From assembly GCA_030826265.1 (NCBI GenBank), contig JAPJOH010000016.1:1-56802 (forward strand): a stretch of 56,802 nucleotides of DNA, written 5' to 3'. Each line of letters begins with the position of its first letter. Position 1 is the stretch's first letter. The position numbers and the translations under genes were made by a program. The DNA is from Collinsella aerofaciens. GTDB taxonomy: Bacteria > Actinomycetota > Coriobacteriia > Coriobacteriales > Coriobacteriaceae. Under the pieces are notes generated by a model. That model saw nothing but the letters and a program-made list of their open reading frames with translations, searched no databases and had not been told where the DNA came from. Positions 21,704-31,000 of the stretch are shown in pieces.

Positions 21704-23944
21704 CTAGTCAAACAAGCTCGGCATGTCGTTTTCTTTCATGAGGGCACCGGCAGAAGGCAGGCTCTGCGCGGTGAACTTCTCGGCCGAGACGCCGGCGCCG
21801 AGGATTTCCTCGGTCGTGCCGACGGTGGTGACCGAGCGGCCCTTCTTGGCCGTAAAGGCCTGGACGCCCTGCGTGTTGGTGGTCGTCTTGGTCTTGAGCA
21901 GCGATGTGTTGAAGTTCATCAGGCGATAGTCGCTCGAGACTAGCGCGATGTCGCGATCTTCCTTGAGCAATTGGGCATACAGCAGCTTGCTGCCACCGTA
22001 GATGGCGTTCTTGAGGCGCTTGCGGTTGGTCTTGGTGACGTATCCAGAAAGCGCGACGCGCACTACGCGGCCGTTCTCAAAGACGAACAGCACGTCGGCT
22101 TTGTAGTCCTCGGGGTCGATGACCCAGATGACACTCTCGTCGGGTTCCATCTCAAGATCGGTCGGCAGGTACGAGCCCAGCTGGGCCGACTTGGTGTCCT
22201 CAAACGCCGCAACCTTGCACTTGTACACCTGGCTCTTGTTGGTAAAGACCAGCAGCTCGTGGGTGTTGGAGGACGGGAACTCGATAAAGGGCTTGTCGCC
22301 GTCCTTGTACTTGAGCGTGGTCGCCTTTTTGAGTACGCGGTCCGTCATCTTCTTAAGGTAGCCATCGCGCGAGAGCATGATGGTGACCGGGTACTCCTCG
22401 ACCTCGGGCTCCAAGCTTACTTCGATAACCTCATGGGGCTCGATCCTGCCCGTGCGGCGCGGCATCACGTACTTCTTGTTGACCGCGGCCAGCTCGTCGC
22501 TGATGACCTTCTTGATGTTCTCCTCGCTGGAGAGGATCTCCTCAAGCTCGGCAATCTCGCCCTCAAGCTTGGCAATGTCCTTGGTGCGGTTGAGGATGTA
22601 CTCCTCGTTGATGTTGCGGAGCTTAAGCTCGGCAACAAACTCGGCCTGGGTCTCGTCGATGTCGAAACCCTTCATAAGGTTGGGCACGACCTCGGCTTCG
22701 AGCTTGGTGCCGCGGATGATGGCGATGGCTTTGTCGATGTCGAGCAAGATCGCTTCGAGGCCGTGCAGCAGGTGCAGACGCTCGGACTTTTTGCCCAGGT
22801 CAAAGTTAATGCGGCGACGGGTGGATTCAATACGCCACTTGACCCACTCGTGCAGAATCTGGCGCACGCCCATAACGCGAGGGTAACCATCGACGAGCAC
22901 GTTGAAGTTGCACGAGAACGAATCCTGCAGCGTGGTCGAGCGATAGAGCTTGGCCATGAGCTTGTCGGGGTCGACACCGCGCTTAAGATCGATGGCGATG
23001 CGCAGGCCCGAGAGGTCGGTTTCATCGCGGATGTCGGCGATCTCCTTGACCTTGCCCTCCTTGGAGAGCTTGACGATGCGCTCGATGATGACATCGGTCT
23101 TGGTGGTGTAGGGAATCTCGTAGACCTCGATGATGCGCTCTTCGGGAATCCAGCGCCAGCGGGAGCGGATTTGGAAGCTGCCAAGGCCGGTCTCGATAAT
23201 CTTTTCCATCTCCTCGCGGCGGTAGATGATCTCGCCGCCGGTCGAGAAGTCGGGCATGGGCATATATTCGAGCAGGTCGCAGTCGGGATCCTTGAGGTAG
23301 TGCATCGTGGCAGTGCAGACCTCGTTGAGGTTGAAACCGCAGATGTCGGACGCCATGGCGACGCCGATGCCCTTGTTGGCCGAGACAAGGATGTTGGGGA
23401 ATGTGGTGGGCAGCAGGCGCGGCTCCTTCATGGCGCCGTCGTAGCTGTCGACGAAGTCGACCGGGTCCTTGTCGATGTCCTTGAAGATCTCGGCGCTGAT
23501 GGGGGAGAGCTTGGCCTCGGTATAACGTGAGGCGGCGTAGCTCAGGTCGCCCGAATAGTACTTGCCAAAGTTGCCCTTCGACTCCACGAAGGGGGCAAGA
23601 AGCGCCTCGTTGCCGGTTGCCAGACGCACCATCGTCTCGTAGATCGCGGCATCGCCATGCGGGTTGAGCTTCATGGTCTGACCCACGATGTTGGCGCTCT
23701 TCTGGCGCTCGCCCTTGAGCAGACCCATCTTGTACATGGTGTAGAGCAGCTTGCGGTGCGAGGGCTTAAAGCCGTCGATCTCGGGGAACGCACGCGAGAC
23801 ATTGACGCTCATGGCATAGGGCATGTAGTTGACCTCGAGCGTCTGCGTGATCGGCTGGTCGGTGACCTCGGAGTGCAGGCCGATAACGTTATCGGCGTTG
23901 ACCTGCTTTTTCTTTGGCTGGTTCTTCGTCTTCTTCTTTGCCAC
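21704..23944 (-). CDS. Type IIA DNA topoisomerase, subunit A (topoisomerase IV-like)
   Basis: A 746-residue DNA-cleaving subunit. GFKPSHRKLLYTMYKMGLLK near residue 58 and KLNPHGDAAIYETMVRLA near 92-109 mark the winged-helix cleavage domain; Tyr141 in AASRYTEAKL is the catalytic tyrosine. The C-terminal beta-pinwheel is present, but I see no gyrase box (QRRGGKG). The sequence is clearly divergent from standard GyrA/ParC, with spacing changes around the cleavage site (KGNFGKYYSGDLSYAASRYT). The start is GTG at 23944 behind AGAGGAAATC. It follows its B subunit by 45 bases and they form one operon. Confidence 0.88.
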   Translation of the reverse strand: MAKKKTKNQPKKKQVNADNVIGLHSEVTDQPITQTLEVNYMPYAMSVNVSRAFPEIDGFKPSHRKLLYTMYKMGLLKGERQKSANIVGQTMKLNPHGDAAIYETMVRLATGNEALLAPFVESKGNFGKYYSGDLSYAASRYTEAKLSPISAEIFKDIDKDPVDFVDSYDGAMKEPRLLPTTFPNILVSANKGIGVAMASDICGFNLNEVCTATMHYLKDPDCDLLEYMPMPDFSTGGEIIYRREEMEKIIETGLGSFQIRSRWRWIPEERIIEVYEIPYTTKTDVIIERIVKLSKEGKVKEIADIRDETDLSGLRIAIDLKRGVDPDKLMAKLYRSTTLQDSFSCNFNVLVDGYPRVMGVRQILHEWVKWRIESTRRRINFDLGKKSERLHLLHGLEAILLDIDKAIAIIRGTKLEAEVVPNLMKGFDIDETQAEFVAELKLRNINEEYILNRTKDIAKLEGEIAELEEILSSEENIKKVISDELAAVNKKYVMPRRTGRIEPHEVIEVSLEPEVEEYPVTIMLSRDGYLKKMTDRVLKKATTLKYKDGDKPFIEFPSSNTHELLVFTNKSQVYKCKVAAFEDTKSAQLGSYLPTDLEMEPDESVIWVIDPEDYKADVLFVFENGRVVRVALSGYVTKTNRKRLKNAIYGGSKLLYAQLLKEDRDIALVSSDYRLMNFNTSLLKTKTTTNTQGVQAFTAKKGRSVTTVGTTEEILGAGVSAEKFTAQSLPSAGALMKENDMPSLFD

Positions 23945-23989
23945 GATTTCCTCTTGAACTTCTTATGGGCCGTCGTTGTCGATTTGCTG

Positions 23990-25987
23990 TTACTGCAGGT
24001 CCAGCTGGTCCAGGTATTCCTTGCCGTGCTCCGAGATATGGCGCTTGCGGCCCGCTTCGTCGTTGCCCAGCAACAGGTTGAACATGGTCTCCATCTTGGT
24101 GACGTCCTCGGGCTCCACCTTGATCAGGCGACGCGTCTCGGGGTTCATGGTGGTGAGCCACATCATGTCCGGGTCGTTCTCACCAAGACCCTTGGAGCGG
24201 TTGATCGAGCACTTTTGGTCGCCGATCTCTTTGAGGATGCCGTTCTTCTCGAGCTCGGTGTAGGCAAAGTAGGTCTTCTCTTTGCAGTTGATCTCGTAGA
24301 GCGGCGACTCGGCGATGTACACGTAGCCCTCGTCGATAAGCGTGGGCACCAGGCGATAGAGCATGGTGAGCACGAGCGTGCGGATGTGATAACCGTCGAC
24401 GTCGGCGTCCGTACAGATGATGACCTTGTTCCAGTTGAGGTTGTCCAGGTCAAAGGCGCCAAGGTTCTTGATGCGCTTGTCCTTGATCTCCACACCGCAG
24501 CCCAGCACGCGCATGAGGTCCATGATGATGTCGGACTTAAAGATGCGCGGGTAGTCCTCCTTTAGGCAGTTGAGGATCTTACCGCGGACGGGCATAACGC
24601 CCTGGAACTCGGCATCGCGCGAGGTACGAATGGCGCCTGCTGCCGAGTCGCCCTCTACGATGTAGATCTCACGGCGGCTCTTGTCCTTGGAGCGGCAGTC
24701 GATGAACTTCTGCACGCGGTTGGCCATGTCGGTCTTCTGCTGTAGGTTGGTTTTGATGCTCTGGCGCGTCTTCTCGGCGTTCTCGCGCGAACGCTTGTTG
24801 ATGAGCACCTGCTCCATGATCTTGTTGGCGGCGTCTTTGTTCTCGATCAGGTAGGTCGAGAGGCGCTCCTTAAAGAAGGCCGTCATAGCCTGCTGGATAA
24901 AGCGGTTGTTGATGGCCTTTTTGGTCTGGTTTTCGTAGGACGTCTGGGTGGAGAAGCAGTTGGTCACCAGTACCAGGCAGTCCTGGACGTCCTGCCACTT
25001 AATGCCGCTCTCGTTTTTGTTGTACTTGCCCTGTTGCTTGATGTAGGCATCGATGGCGCTGGTCAGAGCGCTGCGGGCGGCCTTCTCGGGCGAGCCGCCG
25101 TTCTCGAGCCACGATGAGTTGTGGTAGTACTCCTGCATCATGAAAGTGCGCGAGAAGCACATGCAAGCAGTGATTTTTACGTTGTAGTCGGGCAGGTCCT
25201 CGCGATCGCGACCGCGACGGTCGGCCTCGATAAAGAATGGCTCGGTAAGGTAGTCGGTACCGACCTTCTCGAGCACATAGTCCTCAATGCCCTTGGGGTA
25301 GCAAAAATCCTCTTCGGTTAATTCGCCATCGTCGCCCTCGATGCGCAGGCGGAAGGTCACGTTGGCGTTGACCACGGCCTGGCGGCGCATGGTCTCGCGA
25401 TACCACTCGTGGGGAATGCTGATCGAGGTAAAGACCTCAAGATCGGGGCGCCACTTGATGGTGGTGCCGGTGCGGTTCTCGTCGCTGGGCTCAATCTCGA
25501 GTGCCTTCTTTTTGGCGCCGACAACCTTGCCCTTCTTAAAGTGCAGGGAGTACTTGTTGCCGTCGCGCCAAACCGTGACGTCCATGTACTCGGAGGCGTA
25601 CTGGGTCGCACACGAGCCTAGGCCGTTGGTACCGAGCGAGAAGTCGTAGTCGCCGCCCTGGTTGTTGTTGTATTTGCCGCCGGCATAGAGCTCGCAAAAG
25701 ACGAGCTCCCAGTTAAAGCGCTTCTCGGAAGGGTTCCAGTCGAGCGGGCAGCCACGGCCATTGTCCTCTACCTGGATAGAGCCATCGCGAAAGGCGGTAA
25801 GGGTGATGAGCTTGCCGTAGCCCTGGCGCGCCTCGTCAACGGCGTTGGACAGGATCTCGAAGGCGGCATGCGCGCAGCCGTCGAGCCCGTCCGAGCCAAA
25901 GATGACGGCGGGGCGCAGGCGTACGCGCTCCTCGTCCTTGAGCTGGCGGATACTGTCGTTACCATAGTTTGCGGTGTTTTTTGCCAT
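23990..25987 (-). CDS. Type IIA DNA topoisomerase, subunit B (topoisomerase IV-like)
   Basis: A 665-residue ATPase subunit. The GHKL domain shows FEILSNAVDEARQG with Glu44 and Asn48, and VEDNGRGCPLD. The TOPRIM domain has EGDSAAGAIRTSRDAEFQG, where standard GyrB/ParE read EGDSAGG, then PVRGKILN and DADVDGYHIRTLVLT, where the usual text is DADVDGSHI. The active-site acidic residues remain. These changes place it in the divergent paralogue group seen beside ordinary gyrase in many gut Gram-positives; it probably decatenates or relaxes DNA. A LexA-type box lies about 100 bases upstream of the ATG. Confidence 0.88.
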   Translation of the reverse strand: MAKNTANYGNDSIRQLKDEERVRLRPAVIFGSDGLDGCAHAAFEILSNAVDEARQGYGKLITLTAFRDGSIQVEDNGRGCPLDWNPSEKRFNWELVFCELYAGGKYNNNQGGDYDFSLGTNGLGSCATQYASEYMDVTVWRDGNKYSLHFKKGKVVGAKKKALEIEPSDENRTGTTIKWRPDLEVFTSISIPHEWYRETMRRQAVVNANVTFRLRIEGDDGELTEEDFCYPKGIEDYVLEKVGTDYLTEPFFIEADRRGRDREDLPDYNVKITACMCFSRTFMMQEYYHNSSWLENGGSPEKAARSALTSAIDAYIKQQGKYNKNESGIKWQDVQDCLVLVTNCFSTQTSYENQTKKAINNRFIQQAMTAFFKERLSTYLIENKDAANKIMEQVLINKRSRENAEKTRQSIKTNLQQKTDMANRVQKFIDCRSKDKSRREIYIVEGDSAAGAIRTSRDAEFQGVMPVRGKILNCLKEDYPRIFKSDIIMDLMRVLGCGVEIKDKRIKNLGAFDLDNLNWNKVIICTDADVDGYHIRTLVLTMLYRLVPTLIDEGYVYIAESPLYEINCKEKTYFAYTELEKNGILKEIGDQKCSINRSKGLGENDPDMMWLTTMNPETRRLIKVEPEDVTKMETMFNLLLGNDEAGRKRHISEHGKEYLDQLDLQ

Positions 25988-26086
25988 ACTCGCTCTCTCG
26001 GTGCTCCTTTGCTGCGTTTAAGTCATATAGATAGTCAAGGTAGCATAGCCCAGCCCATAGACGATTCCACCCAACACGAAATCCAT

Positions 26087-26100
26087 CGAACAACCGTTCG
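26087..26100. promoter_or_regulatory. LexA (SOS) box of the Gram-positive type
   Basis: CGAACAACCGTTCG matches the Gram-positive and actinobacterial LexA consensus CGAAC-N4-GTTCG exactly. It lies in the gap between the divergent topoisomerase operon (start 25987) and the acetyltransferase (start 26175), so one or both may belong to the SOS regulon. Established from the motif only. Confidence 0.65.
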
Positions 26101-26174
26101 TTATCGGTATGGAAACTGACGGCTTATCAAATGATAGAATTGCCGCCACAAATGTTTTTATTAAGGGGCTCACA

Positions 26175-26735
26175 GTGACCGAGAAAGAGAAGATGGAGCG
26201 CGGGGAGTGGCATGATGCCAACTTTGACGAGGAACTCCTGGCAAAACGGGCGAGGGCAGAGGCGCTCTGCTATGACTTCAATATGGGAAAACCCGGAAGC
26301 GACGCGCAGCTTGACGCCCTAAAAACCTTGCTCGATACCGATCTTCCGGCGGGGCTGACGGTCCTTTCGCCTGCCTACTTTGACTACGGGGACAAGACAA
26401 CCTTTGGCGACGGCTGCTTTGTGAACCATGGCTGCTACTTTATGGACGGTGGTTCTATTACCTTTGGTGACAACGTGTTTATTGGGCCGTTTTGCGGCTT
26501 CTACACCGCTTCGCATCCCCTTGGAGCAAAAGAGCGCAACTTGGGTCTCGAGAGGGCTCTGCCCATTGTTGTTGGCGATAACTGCTGGTTTGGCGCGAAC
26601 GTGTCCGTACTCCAGGGGGTTACCATCGGCAGCGGCTGCGTTATCGCTGCGGGAAGTGTTGTGACGGAAGACCTTCCGGACAACGTGATGGCGGCAGGCG
26701 TTCCCGCGGTCGTCAAGAAGATTATCGAACAATAA
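26175..26735 (+). CDS. Maltose/galactoside O-acetyltransferase family protein
   Basis: 186 residues, the standard length. The N-terminal MTEKEKMERGEWHDANFDEE is the family's maltose-acetyltransferase cap, followed by left-handed beta-helix hexapeptides (CFVNHGCYFMDGGSITFGDN) and the late catalytic region GFYTASHPLGAKERN with the active-site His, then the acetyl-CoA-binding AAGSVVTEDLPDNVMAAGVP. I place the start at GTG 26175, which follows AAGGGGCTCACA and restores the usual N terminus; the ATG at 26109 would add 22 unrelated residues and overlap the SOS-box region. Confidence 0.88.
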   Translation: MTEKEKMERGEWHDANFDEELLAKRARAEALCYDFNMGKPGSDAQLDALKTLLDTDLPAGLTVLSPAYFDYGDKTTFGDGCFVNHGCYFMDGGSITFGDNVFIGPFCGFYTASHPLGAKERNLGLERALPIVVGDNCWFGANVSVLQGVTIGSGCVIAAGSVVTEDLPDNVMAAGVPAVVKKIIEQ

Positions 26736-27057
26736 CGGAGCTATTAAACGATGGGGCACGCATGGTTCTGGCAAATCCGGTTATTGGCGTGCGCGTTGGC
26801 CATGCCGTGGGCATCGCTTATGAGTAGCCATGTGCGAGGGCCCCGAAAGCCTCGTTGGCGTTGGTCATCTTTGAGATCTCGGCGCTGAGATAGGACGGCA
26901 CTTCGCTTTCTAGGCGGGCGTTTGAGTATCTTCTTGATGCGGGCGAGTCCACGCTCCCTGCCGAAGTCCCACTTACTCGGTTCCTTCCGACTCGGTTCTG
27001 CCCGAGTAAGGTTGAATAGCGAATCGAAATTGTTATGTCCGCACGGCGATGACGAAC
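26736..27057. other. Gene-poor gap with a coding remnant and a hairpin
   Basis: No complete gene. On the minus strand 26820-26905 reads EVPSYLSAEISKMTNANEAF then GALAHGYS and a stop, which looks like the C-terminal end of a protein with no preserved body; I cannot name it. An inverted repeat (CTTACTCGG facing CCGAGTAAG, about 26968-27012) follows. The rest shows nothing I can support. Confidence 0.3.
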
Positions 27058-27069
27058 ATGATTTTCATA

Positions 27070-27138
27070 ATGACAGATATAGTTGACATCTTTTGATGGA
27101 TGCAATATATTTCTGTCATGTTGCAACGGATATCTGTC
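27070..27138 (+). promoter_or_regulatory. Strong promoter framed by TGACAGA operator half-sites
   Basis: TTGACA at 27083-27088 and TATATT at 27106-27111 have the ideal 17-base spacing. ATGACAGA (27070-27077) and TCTGTCAT (27112-27119) are inverted arms on either side, and a further TATCTGTC is at 27131-27138. This is the pattern of an autorepressed regulator gene, with the XRE protein at 27158 the natural ligand. Confidence 0.75.
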
Positions 27139-27157
27139 TATTACCGAAAGGAACTTT

Positions 27158-27388
27158 ATGCCAGGTGAGAAAAACCTTCGCATGAAGGCGGCGCGCGCGG
27201 CGGTTGGCCTTTCGCAAGCTGACTTGGCCGAGGCCGTGGGCGTTACGCGCCAGACCATTGGCCTGATCGAGGCGGGCGGCTACAACCCCACGCTCAATCT
27301 GTGCGTGGCAATCTGTAAAGCGCTACGCGTTACGTTGAACGACTTGTTTTGGGAAGACGAAACCGACGCCGACCCTAATACTCTTTAG
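27158..27388 (+). CDS. XRE-family (YozG/Cro-like) helix-turn-helix regulator
   Basis: A 76-residue one-domain repressor: RMKAARAAVGLSQADLAEAV, then GVTRQTIGLIEAGGYNPTLN and ALRVTLNDLFWEDE. These small proteins usually stand upstream of a membrane protein gene and repress the pair, as is the case here (next gene 9 bases on). The ATG at 27158 follows GAAAGGAACTTT. A consensus promoter with flanking half-sites precedes it. Confidence 0.92.
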   Translation: MPGEKNLRMKAARAAVGLSQADLAEAVGVTRQTIGLIEAGGYNPTLNLCVAICKALRVTLNDLFWEDETDADPNTL

Positions 27389-27397
27389 GAGTTCACT

Positions 27398-27982
27398 ATG
27401 AAATTTGAAGATCCGAAACTCGTGCAAAAGTGGCGTGAATATGCCGGCCCAAAGGATGAGCGCCTGGAGGCTGAGAACGCGAAGATCTACAAGATTGGTT
27501 TCGTGCTGCTTTCGTTTGGCATGTTGATGATCTTTTTCTACCAGTTTATAGCTCGACAGGTTGCGTGGGTTCACAGCGACGCCAGTGAAATGCCGCATGG
27601 CTTTGCAACGCCGTTTGAGGCAGCCATGTATTTGTGGCTCGTTCTCGTGATGTTGATTTGCGCAGGACTGCAAACGCGGAAGGGCTATGTCGATACCAAT
27701 CGTTTTGGGCAAACCGAGCATCTTCCTGTTGGATATTTCCTGCTTGTCAGCGGTCTTAGCGGCGCCGCGTTCGCGCTTGTTATTGCCGCAATGCGCTGTA
27801 TCGCTGAGGCGCAGATCGTACCGCTCGAAAGCGTCTTTTGGTTGGCGAACCTGGCCACGGGCGTGTTCTGCGGTGCGACGATTTTCGCGGCCACGTTTGC
27901 TGTCCTGTGCGCAACGTTTTTCACGGCGAAAAGACGCCGTGCCAAGCTCGAGGCAGAACTCGACTCCACTGACGATATCTAA
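27398..27982 (+). CDS. Integral membrane protein paired with the XRE regulator
   Basis: 194 residues with four predicted membrane helices (about 32-52, 78-98, 112-132 and 148-172) and charged ends, the C terminus being rich in Lys, Arg and Glu. The layout equals the unnamed membrane proteins that accompany YozG-type regulators in Firmicutes and Coriobacteriia. No enzymatic motif is visible. Function unknown. The ATG at 27398 follows TTAGGAGTTCACT. Confidence 0.75.
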   Translation: MKFEDPKLVQKWREYAGPKDERLEAENAKIYKIGFVLLSFGMLMIFFYQFIARQVAWVHSDASEMPHGFATPFEAAMYLWLVLVMLICAGLQTRKGYVDTNRFGQTEHLPVGYFLLVSGLSGAAFALVIAAMRCIAEAQIVPLESVFWLANLATGVFCGATIFAATFAVLCATFFTAKRRRAKLEAELDSTDDI

Positions 27983-27988
27983 TGCGTA

Positions 27989-28025
27989 ATGGGCTGGCTC
28001 TGGGTATCCAGAACCAGCCCATTTT
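27989..28025 (+). terminator. Rho-independent terminator
   Basis: ATGGGCTGGCTCTGG pairs with CCAGAACCAGCCCAT around a short loop and is followed by TTTTG. It separates the XRE pair from the convergent surface-protein gene. Confidence 0.8.
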
Positions 28026-28072
28026 GATGTTCGATGAGCCGAGTCGGCGTCTCTCGCAAAGGTAACTGAGAG

Positions 28073-31000
28073 CTAGTGAGGCTTATCAGAATTGATCTCA
28101 TCGGCGGTGTCGTTTTCGAGCGCGGTGCGGCGGGTGCTGTAGGCGACGAGGCCGGCGCCGGCTGCGGCGAGTGCTGCTGCGGCTGCCGTAAGGGGAGCGT
28201 TGAGATCGCCCGTGCCCGCAAGCGCGCCCGCTTTTCCGGAGCGCTTGTTATTGCCGTGGTCCTTGCCACTGCCGGAGCTGCTTCCGCTGGAGCCGCCGCC
28301 CTCGTCAGTACCGCCGCCACTCGAGCCGCCACCGCCGTCCGCCGTCATTGGTGCATCGTGAAGCCCCGTCGTATCCGCGCCGTCGCATACACCGACCTGA
28401 ACTTCTGAGCGTTCGCATGCCGCGTCGGGCACATGAAGCTCGTGCAGCACGGCACCCAGCGCGGAATTTGCGCCCGGTCGAATCTCTTCGAGCGTTACGG
28501 GGTCGATCGCCACCAGGTCACGCGCCTTTGCGTAGAGCGTGACGCGTTTGCCCACCTCGTCGCTCCAGCTCTCCGGGATAGCAAAGCCCATGCGGAACTG
28601 TGCCGTGCAACCCGGCGCCAGCACGGCGTTGCCGTTGTCGGCTACCAGCGGGTGCGTTGCAAAACGTGCGCCCAGCGTCTCGAGCGCGTACTTCACGTGT
28701 ACCATGTCGTTGGCCGAAGCGTCCTCGGCAAGCTCCGGATCGTAGATCGAAGCCATGCGTGCGTTCACTCCGAATCCGATGGATGCGCTGGAGAACGGCT
28801 GGCTGGAGCCCTCTCGGTACAGATCGATCGTGCCGGCGGTCAGCAAGGTGTTGCCGTCGTTTCGCACCGTGACCATGAAGGATTCGCCTGCTGCTCCGGG
28901 CACCACCGCGCCCGAGGTAGCGACCGCGCCCGTCGGAGTGGCACACGCCACCAAGGGCACTTCGATGCCGTGCAGCTCTGCCTCGCTCTTCTCCGCGCTC
29001 ACAATGTGCGTGGCGAGCGCGGAGAGCATGCCTCCCGACGTTAAAAATGTCGTTATCTGATCGACAGGGTGGTCCAGCTCGCACATCACGAACGGCTCCG
29101 TGAACAGATCGCCTGCCAAGGTGCTGGCGAAGATGCGGAAGTGCTTGCCCATCACTGCTACCGGGTTGCCTTCTTCGTCGTAGGTTTGCCCCACCTTGCC
29201 ATCGGTGTTCTCTACATAGAGCACGCACCTGCCGTTGTTGCTTACGCTAAACGATGTCGGGCCACAGCCTGCGGCACCCACGGGCTGCGTTGCAAATGCC
29301 GATGCGCCTCGTGCCCAAGTAATATGCTGCAGCTGCTCGTTGACGGTAGCCAAAAAGCCCGTGTGCTGCGGCCACGGCACCGCGTGGGGTACTGTGGCAT
29401 CTGGCGACATAACGCCCCAACCCGCGATGGACTGGCCGATCACGGCGTACGATGCGCAGCCACAACCGCTTACAGTCTCGTATGCAACGGGAACCACCAT
29501 TTTGCCGTTGATATTCTCGGGCGCGCCCAGCTCGATGCTCGACGGTGCCTGCGGAAAGCGGAGGACCTGACGGAACGTGAGACTGTCGCCCAAATCATCC
29601 GACCACAGGGTAAAGCATTCCAGCGCAACCTCGGCCTCGCTACCGAGCGTCTTTTCTGCGGTGGCTCCGTGGCGGTGGAGGTAGGCGCCCGACAGACGTC
29701 CGTCGACCAGCGTCTTGCCCACCGTGATGCGTGGGCACTGCAGGCAATGGTAGCCATCCTCCTGAAGGCGGCCGCGCGAGATGCTGCGCCATGACGTGTG
29801 CGATATCACGCGAACTCCGTCGTTGCTTATGCGCAGGCGCACAACGGACAGTATGCCGGCTGTGCTTGCCGTATCGAAAAGGGTGTTGTCGCCGTCGGGG
29901 CGCTCGCCCGAGACCAGCAGCACGTAAGCGTCCTGGTTTCCCCTCCCGTCCGTATATTCCACCACGTCGAAGTCGTAATCGTATATGCCGTCGCGCTCCA
30001 CGTCGCCCTCGCCAAACCCAAGGGGGAAGTCCACGGGTGTGGGAGCGGACCACGTGCCGTTCGTCTTTGTATGCACCACCAGGCGCGAACGACCATTCTT
30101 GCCGTAGCGCACCGAGGCGATACGGAATAGGCACTCCACGCCGGCAATCATCGTTAGCTTCATGTGGGCTTCGCTGAGCACGCCGGAAAACAGCACGTTG
30201 TCGCTCGAGGGTTTTATGCCGCCACGCTCGTCCTCCGACACGCCGGCAGAATTGGCGTTCGGGTCGGCAACGGTGTTCGTTGCCTGACCGATGTAGGTGT
30301 ACTCATACATCGGCGCGGCGTTTTCGTCGTTCTCTATCAGTGCATGGACGAAATGCTCGATCTGTCCCATGTCGTCGCTTTCTGCATCCGCCTCGAGCTC
30401 AATGCGCGTGACCGCTTGATCCCAATCGCGCACGACAGGCGCGGCGTTTACGGCAGTGGCCTTAACCTCGGCGCGTGCGAGCAGTTCGGCGTTGGTGACG
30501 ATGGTGGCCGATGCGATAAATTGCGGCACGCCGCCCGCCTCGATGTTGCCGGGCGTGCCGAAGCAGGCATCCAACGTGTAAGGCGTATCTCCACCCAATG
30601 CGAGCTCAGAGCGCTGGAGCACATACTGGTTGCCATTGTTCACCGACATATTCCACGAATCGAGGAGTGTGGGCCACGACCCCGACCAAGCCTTGGTGGT
30701 CCACTTGAACATTACGAATTGGAGTATCACATCGACATCGACGTCAGCACCTACGCGCAGTCGCGGAAGCTGGTGTCCATCTGCCTTCTCGTACCCAATG
30801 AACAGCGTGAGGGATGCGGCGCCGCGCACGGCAGACGAAGCGACGCCTGCAACGCCGGCGCCAAAGGTGACGGCAAGCCCAATCTGGATGGTGAACGAGC
30901 CCGAGGTGTTTGAATAGTCGAGCGAAATGTTTTTAAAAAACGCCGCGCCGCTGCCGTGCGTGTGGGCACCCACGGCGAGCGCCAGCTTCGCCAGCACCCA

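Noticed and set aside
21971..23530. 519-codon plus-strand open frame
   Set aside because: It is entirely antisense to the topoisomerase A gene, has Leu/Asp/Val-rich shadow composition and no ribosome binding site.
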